60,701 bases of DNA from Desulfovibrio sp. (GTDB taxonomy: Bacteria > Desulfobacterota > Desulfovibrionia > Desulfovibrionales > Desulfovibrionaceae), in assembly GCA_031271265.1 (NCBI GenBank), contig JAISWB010000038.1:1-60701 (forward strand), read 5' to 3'. Positions 16,751 to 25,536 of this stretch are shown piece by piece (positions within the stretch are counted from its first letter, which is position 1; every line of letters begins with the position of its first letter). A model generated the notes under the pieces. The model did not search any database, was not told where the DNA came from, and saw only the letters and a program-made list of their open reading frames with translations. The translations under genes were made by a program, and so were the position numbers.

Positions 16751-16793
16751 TGCTCCCGGCGGGGTGTAAGGCGGGGCCACGATATACTTTTTC

Positions 16794-18653
16794 CTATGCA
16801 CCGCCGTTTTCGGCATCGGCATCGGCGTCGGCATCGTCGCGGGGGGCTACCTCCTGTTGGAGAGACTGGGCGCGTTTGAGCAGTTGTTCAAGTTGGATAT
16901 CCACGCCGAGTACGCCCACGATGCGGTCCTGTTCGTCAGTGACGGCGCAAGACACGGTAATGACCAGTTTGCCGGTAATCGTGGACTGGTAGAGATCCAT
17001 GATATGCAGGTCGCCGGTCTGCATGGGAATTTTGAACCATTCGCGTTGGGAAAAGTCGTAGCCCACGGGCAGGGTTTCGTAGCGTTCCTTATAGTTGGGG
17101 TCGGTGATGGCGGCGCATTTCAGCGTGCCTTTGTCGTCCGTCAGATAGAGGTACTGGATGAACGGGTATTCGGCGGCGAAGGCGTAGAGGCTGGCCAGAG
17201 CGTCTTCGCCGAAGCCGGTCAGTTCCTTGTTGCGGGCCAGGCGTTGGATGAGGCGGGCGGCCAGGTCGCCGGCGGTTTGTTTCACATGGTCAAACTCGGT
17301 GACGAAGAGTTCCGGCATAAAGCGTTGCACGAGGGCCTCAATTTCCTCGTGGGAGAAGCTGGTCGTGCGTCCGCCTTCGTAAGCGGCCGTGACGGCGTCG
17401 TATATCTGCCCAACGGCGGGGTGTTTTTTCGAGATTTGCCGGCCTTCGGGCAGGCGCAGGTTGGTGTTGATCCAGTATGCCACGCCGGCGCGGCCGGTTT
17501 TGTCGGTAATGGTAATGGGGACGGGGCGGTTCAGCAGCCGGCGCGTATCGAAGATATTGTAGATTTCCTCGTTTTTGGTCAGGCCGTCGGCGTGGACGCC
17601 GGCGCTGGTCGCGTTGAAGTCGCGGCCGACGAAGGGGTAGTTGTGCGGAATATGGTAATGCAGTTCTTTTTCAAAAAATTCCGCTACTTCACTCAATATG
17701 GCGGTATCCGCCGCCGCATCGTCGCCGGTGAGCGAGATGTATTCGATGAGCAGGGCTTCCAGGGGGGTATTGCCCGTGCGTTCGCCGAAGCCGAAGAGCG
17801 TGCCGTTCACCGCGCCGCATCCGTACAGCCAGGCGGTGACGCCGTTGACCAGCACCTTGTGGAAATCGTTGTGTCCGTGCCACTCCAGGTATTCGCCCGG
17901 CACCCCGGCCTCGTCGATGAAGGTCCGCACGATGCGTTGCACGGAACGGGGCAGGGCCGCGCCCGGCCAGGGCACGCCGTAGCCCATGGTGTCGCAGAGG
18001 CGGATTTTGACCGGCATGCCGCTCGCGTGGGAAAGTTCCATGAGCTTTTGGGCCAGGGGCAGACAGAAGCCGTAAATATCCGCTCTGGTCACGTCCTCGA
18101 AGTGGCAGCGCGGGATTATGCCCCATTCCAGGGCTTGTTCGGCCAGTGCCGTGTACATGTCCACGGCCTGCCGGCGGGTTTTGTTCAACTTCAGAAAAAT
18201 ATGGTAGTCGGAAACGCTGGTCAGCATGCCGGTTTCGGCGAACTCCATGTCCCGCACCAGCTTGAGGTCTTGTTTGTCGGCGCGGATCCAGGCGGTGATC
18301 TGCGGAAAACGGTAGCCGCGCGAGCGACAGACTTCGACGGCCTTGCGGTCTTTGGCGGAGTAAATGAAAAACTCCGAGGCGCGGATCAGGCCGGTTTTTC
18401 CGCCCAGGCGGTGCAGGAAATCAAACATGCGGGCGATCTGCCTGACCGTATACGGGGTGCGGGCCTGCTGCCCGTCGCGGAAAGTGGTGTCGGTGATGTG
18501 CATCCTGTCGCCGGGGTTCGGCGTAAGCAGCACCCTGTCGAAGGAGGTGCGGCAGATGCTGGTGTACGGAAACAGTTCGCGGTAGAGCTGGGGTTTTTCA
18601 CTGTCCTGGAGCGTAAAGGCGCGGTTTCCGCCCGTCTGCTGAATGATGCCCAT
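16794..18653 (-). CDS. Re-type citrate synthase-like protein with a C-terminal Cache-like domain
   Basis: A 619-residue protein starting at the ATG at 18653 (AGAGAGG upstream). Residues about 40-450 are an HMG-CoA lyase-like/homocitrate synthase-type barrel: ITDTTFRDGQQART with the first Asp, CHFEDVTRADIYG, VKIRLCDTMGYG, LEWHGHNDFHKV with the metal-binding His pair, and GFGERTGNTPLEALL. This is the family of Re-citrate synthase, which replaces the usual enzyme in some Desulfovibrio and clostridia. Residues about 500-600 resemble a Cache/PDC sensor domain: YLYLTDDKGTLKCAAITD, FSQREWFKIP and GVLGVDIQLEQL. The tail repeats Asp-Ala. First gene of the citrate branch operon. The Cache call is by eye. 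Confidence 0.8.
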   Translation of the reverse strand: MGIIQQTGGNRAFTLQDSEKPQLYRELFPYTSICRTSFDRVLLTPNPGDRMHITDTTFRDGQQARTPYTVRQIARMFDFLHRLGGKTGLIRASEFFIYSAKDRKAVEVCRSRGYRFPQITAWIRADKQDLKLVRDMEFAETGMLTSVSDYHIFLKLNKTRRQAVDMYTALAEQALEWGIIPRCHFEDVTRADIYGFCLPLAQKLMELSHASGMPVKIRLCDTMGYGVPWPGAALPRSVQRIVRTFIDEAGVPGEYLEWHGHNDFHKVLVNGVTAWLYGCGAVNGTLFGFGERTGNTPLEALLIEYISLTGDDAAADTAILSEVAEFFEKELHYHIPHNYPFVGRDFNATSAGVHADGLTKNEEIYNIFDTRRLLNRPVPITITDKTGRAGVAYWINTNLRLPEGRQISKKHPAVGQIYDAVTAAYEGGRTTSFSHEEIEALVQRFMPELFVTEFDHVKQTAGDLAARLIQRLARNKELTGFGEDALASLYAFAAEYPFIQYLYLTDDKGTLKCAAITDPNYKERYETLPVGYDFSQREWFKIPMQTGDLHIMDLYQSTITGKLVITVSCAVTDEQDRIVGVLGVDIQLEQLLKRAQSLQQEVAPRDDADADADAENGGA

Positions 18654-19059
18654 GGAACCTCTCTCTGCTGTATACCCCTGCGCGCGTGTTGTCCGGATCA
18701 GCGGCAACAAAAAATACCTGTGCATCCTCTTTTCGATGCGTTACGCCGCCGCGCGGCGGGAGAGTGTGCGGTTCGGAAAACATAGCATCATGCACAGCCG
18801 AGGTCCAGCCCGACGCGGATCGGTCAATTCGTATGCCGCCTGTACCGGTCGGGATAATCCGCAGGCGCCGGCGCGGAACGCTCAACGCTTGTGCCGCCGC
18901 ATGCGGGATTGCCGATTTTGACGCTTCCAACCGTGTGCTCCCGCCAGACGCTTCCAATCGTGTTGCGCATCCGGGCCGGCCCTTTTATCATACCGGCGTC
19001 AGCCGTTCCTTCGGATTGATATTTTCGCAAACAGGCGCACGTGTCTTGAGGGGTACCCC
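18654..19059. promoter_or_regulatory. Divergent region before citrate synthase and aspA with a direct repeat
   Basis: A 406-base gap without a credible gene. GACGCTTCCAACCGTGT (18920-18936) and GACGCTTCCAATCGTGT (18947-18963) form a direct repeat with a 27-base offset, about 100 bases before aspA. It could be a pair of operator half-sites. No other signal was seen. Confidence 0.35.
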
Positions 19060-20406
19060 ATGCGTATTGAAGAAGATGTTCTCGGCAGGACGGAACTGCC
19101 CGACAACGCCCTGTACGGGTTGCAAAGCGCCAGAGCGCGGGAGAACTTCGCCCTCGGCGGCAGACGGACGGATATGGGGCTTATCCGCGCCGTGGTGAAG
19201 GTCAAAAAGGCCGTCGCGCTCGCCCGCATTCACAGCGGCACAGGCCGGCCCGGCGTGTACGAGGCCGTGGCCGCCGCCTGCGACAAGGTACTCGCGGGCG
19301 AAGCCGACGACATGTTCATCATCGACGCCCTGCAGGGCGGCGCGGGCACATCCTCGCACATGAACGTCAACGAGGTGCTCGCGAACACGGCCCTGCTGAT
19401 CCTGGGCCGCCGGCCGGGCGAGTACGGCATCGTGCATCCGCTTGACGACGTGAACCGGGGGCAGTCCACCAACGACGTCTACCCCACGGCACTGCGCATC
19501 GCAGCCATAGAACGCCTGCGCGACCTGAGCACGGAGTGCGCGTCTTTGCAGCAGGCGCTGCAGGAAAAGGAAAACGCCTTCGACGACATCGCCAAGTTGG
19601 GCCGAACCGAACTTATGGATGCCGTCCCGATCACGCTGGGCGGAGAGTTCGGCGCCTATGCCCAGGCCCTGGCCCGCGACCGCTGGCGCCTGTATAAAAT
19701 CGAGGAACGTCTGCGCCAGGTCAACCTCGGCGGCACGGCCGTCGGGCTGGGCGACAACGCGGACCGCGCCGTACTCTTCCGCGCACTCGAAGAACTGCGC
19801 CGCATCACCGGCATCGGTCTGGCCCTTGCCGAATACCCCATGGACATCACCCAGAACAACGACGTGTTCGTGGAAGTTTCCGGCCTGCTGAAGGCTCTGG
19901 CCGTCAACCTCATGAAAACGGCGGGCGACCTGCGCCTCATGAATTCCGGCCCGCACGGCGGCCTGGGCGAAATCCGCCTCGCCCCTCTGCAGGCGGGCAG
20001 CACCGTTATGCCCGGCAAGGTCAACCCGGTCATCCCGGAAATGGTCATGCAGGTCGCCATGCGCATCATGGCCGGCGACCAGGCGATATGCACGGCGGCG
20101 GCGCACGGGGAATTCGAATTGAACGCCTTTCTGCCCCTGATTGCGGATACGCTGTTGGACAACCTCTCCCTGGCCGTACGCGCCGTTGCCCTGTTTCGGG
20201 AAAAATGCGTGCTGCTTCTGGAGCCGGACCGGGAACGCTGCCGCGAACTGCTGGAAAAATCCCATGCCTTCGCGGCTTCCTTTACGCCGCTGCTCGGCTA
20301 CGACGCCGTAAGCAGGATCGTCAAGCAACACGGCGGCAACGCGCACGCGGCCGCAGAAGCATTGCGGCGCGCGGCCGCGGCCGCAAAAGGAGAACGCATG
20401 CCTTGA
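19060..20406 (+). CDS. aspA: Aspartate ammonia-lyase (fumarase/aspartase family)
   Basis: Cleaves aspartate to fumarate and ammonia. The 448-residue protein has the three family blocks: GAGTSSHMNVNEVLAN, HPLDDVNRGQSTNDVYPTAL, and the signature GSTVMPGKVNPVIPE with the catalytic loop Ser-Thr. It also has TAAAHGEFELN, close to the aspartase form; class II fumarases have a different residue set here, so aspartase is preferred. It begins with an ATG after GAGGGGTACCCC and stands divergent from citrate synthase. Fumarate made here can serve as electron acceptor. Fumarase activity cannot be excluded by eye. Confidence 0.82.
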   Translation: MRIEEDVLGRTELPDNALYGLQSARARENFALGGRRTDMGLIRAVVKVKKAVALARIHSGTGRPGVYEAVAAACDKVLAGEADDMFIIDALQGGAGTSSHMNVNEVLANTALLILGRRPGEYGIVHPLDDVNRGQSTNDVYPTALRIAAIERLRDLSTECASLQQALQEKENAFDDIAKLGRTELMDAVPITLGGEFGAYAQALARDRWRLYKIEERLRQVNLGGTAVGLGDNADRAVLFRALEELRRITGIGLALAEYPMDITQNNDVFVEVSGLLKALAVNLMKTAGDLRLMNSGPHGGLGEIRLAPLQAGSTVMPGKVNPVIPEMVMQVAMRIMAGDQAICTAAAHGEFELNAFLPLIADTLLDNLSLAVRAVALFREKCVLLLEPDRERCRELLEKSHAFAASFTPLLGYDAVSRIVKQHGGNAHAAAEALRRAAAAAKGERMP

Positions 20407-20535
20407 CATCGGTTCAGCGTCAAGAACCTCACTACTAATCGGGCGCGGCGCTTGCAATTCGCACTTTATTTTGATATGACGCCAACTACCGTAAGGAAGC
20501 CTTTCACAGCACCGCCGAAGCATAAGGAGTACGAC

Positions 20536-21000
20536 ATGATTTCCAACAGAGCGTTTTTCCTACTTTTAATCGTTGCCCTTATTACTACCGCAACCTGCCC
20601 GGTTTTTGCCGCCGGACGTGCCGTATTGACAACAAAAAGCGCACCGCAACCACAAGGTCCTTATGCTCAAGGCGTCTCCATAGACAACCTTGTCTTTACA
20701 GCCGGTCAAATCGGCTTGAATCCCGATACCGACAAGATGCAGGAGGGGCTGGAAGCCCAAGTCAAACAAACATTGGATAATGTCAAAGCCATACTGGAAG
20801 CCGGCGGCAGTTCCCTCGACAAAGTTGTCATGGTGACAATCTACCTGAAGGATTTGAATGATTTCGGCAAGATGAATGAAATATACGCAGCTTATTTTGC
20901 TGGAAACGTACATGCGCGTTCTTGTATCCAGGCTGCCCGTATCCCAAGAGACGCCCTGATTGAAATTGAAGCGATAGGCGTAAAACAAGGTTTAAAATAG
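20536..21000 (+). CDS. Exported RidA-family protein (enamine/imine deaminase fold)
   Basis: A 154-residue protein from the ATG at 20536 (AAGGAG 7 bases before). The first 25 residues are a Sec signal peptide: FFLLLIVALITTATCPVFAAG. The rest is a full RidA domain: PQPQGPYAQGV, LVFTAGQIGLNP, VKQTLDNVKAILEAGG, VVMVTIYLKDL, and HARSCIQAARIPRDALIEIEAIG, which holds the Arg that binds the substrate carboxylate. Cytoplasmic RidA clears reactive enamines made by PLP enzymes, and most family members lack a signal. The base composition is lower in GC than neighbouring genes, which hints at transfer. Its periplasmic role is unknown. Confidence 0.85.
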   Translation: MISNRAFFLLLIVALITTATCPVFAAGRAVLTTKSAPQPQGPYAQGVSIDNLVFTAGQIGLNPDTDKMQEGLEAQVKQTLDNVKAILEAGGSSLDKVVMVTIYLKDLNDFGKMNEIYAAYFAGNVHARSCIQAARIPRDALIEIEAIGVKQGLK

Positions 21001-21036
21001 ACGAGAGCGGTGACCTGTATACAGGCGTATATAATA

Positions 21037-21101
21037 GCTGCTGTATGAAATATTAAGATTTTTCGGGCAGATTCTGAATAGAGGTTTTTACATACAGCAG
21101 C
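21037..21101. repeat. 65-base inverted repeat upstream of gmhA
   Basis: GCTGCTGTATG (21037-21047) and CATACAGCAGC (21091-21101) are perfect complements. They could form a hairpin in the gmhA leader, or end the ridA transcript, or be a pair of regulator sites. Confidence 0.5.
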
Positions 21102-21120
21102 ATAATTGCGGAGGACTCCT

Positions 21121-21786
21121 TTGCAGGCCGCACAACTCCACGCGTACGGCGGCACCGATGCGCCCGCCCTGGCCAAAATACATGAGCACGCCGAACAGGG
21201 CGCCGAACTGCGCCGCCGCTTCTTCGCCGCCAACGCGGAGGTGATCGCGGCATCGGCGTTGCGTATCGCCGTGATCCTCGCGCGGGGCAACAAGGTCATG
21301 ATCTGCGGCAACGGCGGCAGCGCCGCCGACGCGCAACACATGGCCGCGGAATTCGTCAACCGCTTCCTCATGGATCGCCCGCCCCTGCCCGCTCTGGCCC
21401 TGACCACCGACAGTTCCATACTGACGGCCGTGGGCAACGATTTCAGCTTCGACCAGGTGTTCGCCAAACAGATCAGCGCCCTAGGCCGGCCCGGCGACCT
21501 GCTCATAGCCCTGTCCACGTCCGGCAACAGCGCCGATGTCCTGCGCGCGCTGGAAGCCGCCCGCGAAGGCGGCATTTACAGCCTGGGGCTGACGGGCAAC
21601 GAAGGCGGTAAATGCGCCGACCTCTGCGACTGCCTGATCAACGTGGACTCGACGGCCACCCCGCTGATCCAGGAAATCCATATCGCGATCGCCCATTTAC
21701 TTTGCGGGTTGACTGATTATTATCTTTTCGACAATGTCGGCGCACTGACGCCCTGGCTCAAGGCGGGCAACACGCAACTGCCGTGA
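21121..21786 (+). CDS. gmhA: Phosphoheptose isomerase (SIS domain)
   Basis: Converts sedoheptulose 7-phosphate to D-glycero-D-manno-heptose 7-phosphate for LPS inner core. About 221 residues from a TTG at 21121 with GGAGGAC just before it; a TTG at 21106 would place the ribosome site inside the gene. The SIS domain shows VMICGNGGSAADAQHMAAEF, FVNRFLMDRPPLPALAL, LIALSTSGNSADVLRALE and STATPLIQEIHIAIAHLLC, all as in GmhA. DiaA-type replication proteins share the fold, but the match to GmhA motifs is better. Confidence 0.88.
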   Translation: MQAAQLHAYGGTDAPALAKIHEHAEQGAELRRRFFAANAEVIAASALRIAVILARGNKVMICGNGGSAADAQHMAAEFVNRFLMDRPPLPALALTTDSSILTAVGNDFSFDQVFAKQISALGRPGDLLIALSTSGNSADVLRALEAAREGGIYSLGLTGNEGGKCADLCDCLINVDSTATPLIQEIHIAIAHLLCGLTDYYLFDNVGALTPWLKAGNTQLP

Positions 21787-21829
21787 GCGGGGCGGCGCCT
21801 GTCGTCCATACCGCCCCGGAGAACAAAAA

Positions 21830-22063
21830 ATGCCTATCTATGAATACCGATGCCCCGACTGCGCAACCGACTTTGAAGAACTGGTGTTCGGCGACGGTCC
21901 TCCCGCCTGTCCCTGTTGCGGGGGCACAAGCGGCGAACGCCTGATGTCCAGACCCTGCCTGTACCGTCCGGCCGGCGCGCACGACGACTACGGCGCTTCT
22001 CCACCCCCGTCCGGAGGCGGCTGCGGCGGCTGCACAGCCTCAAGCTGCGCGGGATGCCGGTAA
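21830..22063 (+). CDS. FmdB-family zinc-ribbon protein
   Basis: A 77-residue protein beginning MPIYEYRCPDCATDFEEL, the standard FmdB regulatory protein start, with the second knuckle ACPCCGGTSGERLMSR. The tail is Gly/Ser/Cys-rich (GGGCGGCTASSCAGC), also frequent in the family. FmdB proteins are widespread small metal-binding proteins of uncertain role. It overlaps the start of hemC if the latter uses the ATG at 22054. Confidence 0.85.
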   Translation: MPIYEYRCPDCATDFEELVFGDGPPACPCCGGTSGERLMSRPCLYRPAGAHDDYGASPPPSGGGCGGCTASSCAGCR

Positions 22064-23034
22064 CGCGCCCGCCGATGCAACGACTTGTCATAGCCGCGCG
22101 CGGCAGCAGGCTTGCCCTGCGGCAAGCCGAACATGTGCGCGATCTTTTGGCGCAGGCGCACGGGTTCGACTGCGCAATCATCGCGCTGAAGACACGGGGC
22201 GACCTGGTAACGGACGCTCCCCTGCACCGCATCGGGGGCAAGGGGCTGTTCGTCAAGGAAATCGAGGAAGCCCTGCTGGACGGACGCGCCGATATCGCGG
22301 TGCATTCCATGAAAGACCTGCCCGCGGACCTTCCCACCGGCCTGGTCCTGGGCGCGGTCCCGGCGCGCGAAACCCCCTTCGACATGCTGCTTTCGGCACG
22401 CCTGCCCGGTCTGGACGCGCTGCCCGCGGGCGCGCGCGTCGGTACCGGCAGCCTGCGCCGCGGCGCACAACTCAAGTCCCTGCGCCCCGACCTGGAAATC
22501 GCCCTGTTGCGCGGCAACGTGGACACCCGCCTCAAAAAGCTGCTGCAAGGGGACTTCGACGCCGTGGTCATGGCCGCCGCCGGCCTGCGCCGGCTCGGCC
22601 TTGAGGCCCCGTTCGCGGAACTGCTCGCCCCGCCGCGTTTCCTGCCCGCGCCGGGTCAGGGCGCTCTGGCCCTTGAATGCCGCGCGGATCGGGAGGACGT
22701 GCGCGAAGCGCTTGCCGCCCTGCATGACGCAGAGGCCGCCGACTGCGTTACGGCGGAACGCGCGTTCATGGCCGGGCTGGACGCGGGCTGCCGCGCGCCC
22801 GTGGCCGCCGTTGCCGTGCTGCGCGGCGGGAACCGGACCGATGCCGTCCTCAGCCTTGAAGGACTCATCGCCGACCCGGAGGGCCTGCGCGTCGTCCGCG
22901 GCGAAATTTCCGGCCCGCGCGGCGAAGCGCACAGGCTGGGCGCCGAACTTGCCGCACAGGTCGCCTGCGCCGGAGGCGCAGACATTCTGCGCGAACTTTT
23001 CCATGCCGAACAACAAGAAGGTACCATACTGTGA
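22054..23034 (+). CDS. hemC: Porphobilinogen deaminase (hydroxymethylbilane synthase)
   Basis: Polymerises four porphobilinogen units to hydroxymethylbilane for siroheme and heme. Motifs: IAARGSRLALRQAEHV, LKTRGD, IGGKGLFVKEIEEALL, AVHSMKDLPADLP, GTGSLRRGAQL, NVDTRLKKL, FLPAPGQGALALE, and LDAGCRAPVAAVA, where the Cys carries the dipyrromethane cofactor. 326 residues from the ATG at 22054, or 319 from the ATG at 22075, which fits the family start better; neither has a strong ribosome site. It overlaps fmdB upstream and the Lon-like gene downstream (GTGA), so these are one operon. Confidence 0.93.
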   Translation: MPVTRPPMQRLVIAARGSRLALRQAEHVRDLLAQAHGFDCAIIALKTRGDLVTDAPLHRIGGKGLFVKEIEEALLDGRADIAVHSMKDLPADLPTGLVLGAVPARETPFDMLLSARLPGLDALPAGARVGTGSLRRGAQLKSLRPDLEIALLRGNVDTRLKKLLQGDFDAVVMAAAGLRRLGLEAPFAELLAPPRFLPAPGQGALALECRADREDVREALAALHDAEAADCVTAERAFMAGLDAGCRAPVAAVAVLRGGNRTDAVLSLEGLIADPEGLRVVRGEISGPRGEAHRLGAELAAQVACAGGADILRELFHAEQQEGTIL

Positions 23035-25532
23035 AGCCGTCCCGTTTCGTGCCCGCGCGGGTCCGCAGACAGTCCGCGGACCCGGCGCCCGGCACTGTGC
23101 CGTCCCCTGAGTCGGAACCGGCCGAAGCGCTGTGCGTCAACCTCCCCCCGGAACAGATTCCCTATAAAAGCAGTCGCGACATCCCCCCCGGCGGGGCGCG
23201 GCACAGCCCGCAAAAGCGCGCCCTGGACGCCCTGGAACTCGGCCTGAACATCAGGGCCGCCGGTTTCAACATCTACCTTTCCGGCGAAGCCGGCCTCGGG
23301 CGCAGCAGGCTCCTGCGCGACGTGCTCGCTCCCCGCGCCGCCAAGGAGGCAACTCCGCCGGACCTGGTCTATGTCCATGATTTCCGGAATCCCGACACCC
23401 CCGTGCTCCTGCAGCTCCCCGCCGGGCAAGGCCGAAAGCTCAAAAGCGCCCTGCACAAGACCTATGCCCGCATCCGCAAGGAAGTGTCGCGGCGCATGGA
23501 AGGCAGCACCCACACCAGCCGCCGTTCCGTACTCCTGGGCACCCTGCAGAGCAGGCGCGAAAGCCTCCTGAAACAGATGAACCGTCTGGCCGGCGCGCAC
23601 GGGTTCAACGTGGGCATGGACGACAGCGGCGGCATGTCCCTGTATCCCACGCACGAGGGCAAACGCCTGAGCGAAAAGGAATTTGAAGAACTTGAGGCGA
23701 CCGTGCGCGCCGAACTGCGCCGTAAAAGCGAATCCCTCATGGAACCCGTCAGCGCCTTTTTGCGTAAACTGGCGAAGGCCGAAGAAGATTTTCAGGATCG
23801 GGAACGCACGCTGGAACGCGACCTTGCGGACGATGTACTGAAGAATTGCCTGGACCCCCTGGCGGAAAAATTCGCCCCCAAGGGCGCTCATAAAAAATTG
23901 CGCCGCTTTTTCCACGACCTGCGCGAGCATACCCTGGAACACTGCGAAAGCCTGTTCCCGCCGGATCTGCCGGTCCAGGGCGCGCGGCCCGGCCGGCAGC
24001 CTCCGCCGCCCTATCCTTTCGAGCCGCCCCCCCAGGATGAGCCTGCGCCGCGCTACGACGTCAACCTGTTCGTGGACAACGCGGATTGCTCCGGCGCGCC
24101 GGTCGTGTTCGAAAACCACCCTACCCTGTTCAACCTCATGGGCTGCATAGAGCGCGAATCGGAAATGGGCGCGCTGGTCACCGATTTCACGCTGATCAAG
24201 GCAGGCGGCATACACAGGGCCAACGGCGGTTACCTTGTTTTGCGCATGGAAGACCTTATGCAGCACCCCGCCGCCTGGGAAGCCCTTCTGCGTTCCCTGC
24301 GGGCAGGCGCGGCCCGCATTGAGGAATCGGACGAGGAGAGTTCCGGCAGAACCAAGGGCCTGACCCCGGAAGCCGTGCCGCTATCCCTCAAGGTTATCCT
24401 GGCAGGCAAGGAAGACATGTATGAAATGCTGCTCGCGGCCGACGACCGCTTCCGCAAGCTGTTCGCCATCAAGGCCCATCTTACGGACCGCATGCCGCGC
24501 GACGCGGAGGGCATCGGCATCTATCTGGCGCACATCCGCGGGATCATCGAGGAGAACGACCTGCTGCCATTCGACCGCGAGGCCATGGCCGGGCTGGTCG
24601 ACTACGGGTCGCGGCTCGGCGGGGACCAGCAGAAACTTTCCCTCAAATTTCCCGTGCTGCGCGAGGTCATGGTCGAGGCGTCGGCCCGCGCCGCCGCGGA
24701 AGGCCGGGCGAAAGTAGGCGAATCCGCGTTGCGCGGGGCGCTGGAAGCCGGCATCTTCCGCTCAAGCCTGGTGGAAGAAGAATTCATGGAGGAGTACGAC
24801 CGCGGCATAATCAAGGTTTCCACCAACGGCGAGGCCGTCGGCAAAGTCAACGGGCTTTCCGTATCCTTTTACGGGGACTTTGAATTCGGCCTGCCGCACG
24901 AGATTTCCTGCACCGTCGGCGCGGGGTCCGGCGGGATCATCGACCTTGAGCGCGACGCCGAACTCGGCGGCCCCATCCACACCAAGGCCATGATGATCCT
25001 GAAAAGCTACCTTACGGGCGCCTTTGCCCGCAACAAGCCGTTGGTGCTGACCGGCAGCCTGGGCTTTGAGCAGAGTTACTTCGGGATAGAGGGCGATTCC
25101 GCCTCGGGCGCGGAACTGGCCGCGTTGCTTTCCGCCCTGTCCGGCGTGCCTGTGCGCCTTTCGCTGGCCTTCACCGGCGCTTTGGGGCAGGACGGGCGGA
25201 TCATGGCCGTGGGCAGCGTCACGCGCAAGATTGAAGGCTTTTTCCAGGTCTGCAAACGGCGCGGGCTGACGGGCGAACAGGGGGTCATCGTGCCCCGCGA
25301 CAACCTCAGCCACGTTCTCCTGCAAGGCGAGCTTATCGAGGCCGTCAGGGCGGGGAGCTTTCACATATACGCCGTAAGCCACATCAACGAGGCCATGGAG
25401 ATCCTGACCGGCATGCCCTGCGGCACGGCGCGCCGGGACGGCTCCTATGACGGGGGGCTTTATGCGCTCGCGGACGAACGTCTGGCGGAACTTGCGCGCA
25501 CAGCGGCCCGCTGGGGCGGACGGCAGATGTGA
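23031..25532 (+). CDS. Lon-like ATP-dependent protease (AAA_32/LonB type)
   Basis: An 833-residue protein starting with a GTG that overlaps the hemC stop. The N-terminal part holds a P-loop-like segment (SGEAGLGRSRLL; Arg where Lys is usual, a variant I recall from this branch) and a long charged helical insertion at about residues 130-300. A second AAA part contains RANGGYLVLRMEDLM and VILAGKEDMYEML. The C-terminal Lon protease domain has the Ser of the Ser-Lys dyad in GDSASGAELAALL and the Lys in VGSVTRKIEGF. The family degrades damaged proteins in the cytoplasm. The following regulator gene starts 5 bases downstream. Confidence 0.88.
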   Translation: MKPSRFVPARVRRQSADPAPGTVPSPESEPAEALCVNLPPEQIPYKSSRDIPPGGARHSPQKRALDALELGLNIRAAGFNIYLSGEAGLGRSRLLRDVLAPRAAKEATPPDLVYVHDFRNPDTPVLLQLPAGQGRKLKSALHKTYARIRKEVSRRMEGSTHTSRRSVLLGTLQSRRESLLKQMNRLAGAHGFNVGMDDSGGMSLYPTHEGKRLSEKEFEELEATVRAELRRKSESLMEPVSAFLRKLAKAEEDFQDRERTLERDLADDVLKNCLDPLAEKFAPKGAHKKLRRFFHDLREHTLEHCESLFPPDLPVQGARPGRQPPPPYPFEPPPQDEPAPRYDVNLFVDNADCSGAPVVFENHPTLFNLMGCIERESEMGALVTDFTLIKAGGIHRANGGYLVLRMEDLMQHPAAWEALLRSLRAGAARIEESDEESSGRTKGLTPEAVPLSLKVILAGKEDMYEMLLAADDRFRKLFAIKAHLTDRMPRDAEGIGIYLAHIRGIIEENDLLPFDREAMAGLVDYGSRLGGDQQKLSLKFPVLREVMVEASARAAAEGRAKVGESALRGALEAGIFRSSLVEEEFMEEYDRGIIKVSTNGEAVGKVNGLSVSFYGDFEFGLPHEISCTVGAGSGGIIDLERDAELGGPIHTKAMMILKSYLTGAFARNKPLVLTGSLGFEQSYFGIEGDSASGAELAALLSALSGVPVRLSLAFTGALGQDGRIMAVGSVTRKIEGFFQVCKRRGLTGEQGVIVPRDNLSHVLLQGELIEAVRAGSFHIYAVSHINEAMEILTGMPCGTARRDGSYDGGLYALADERLAELARTAARWGGRQM

Positions 25533-25536
25533 AACC

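Noticed and set aside
16857..18785. 642-codon plus-strand frame opposite the citrate synthase gene
   Set aside because: Mirror frame of a strongly supported gene; no recognisable motif.
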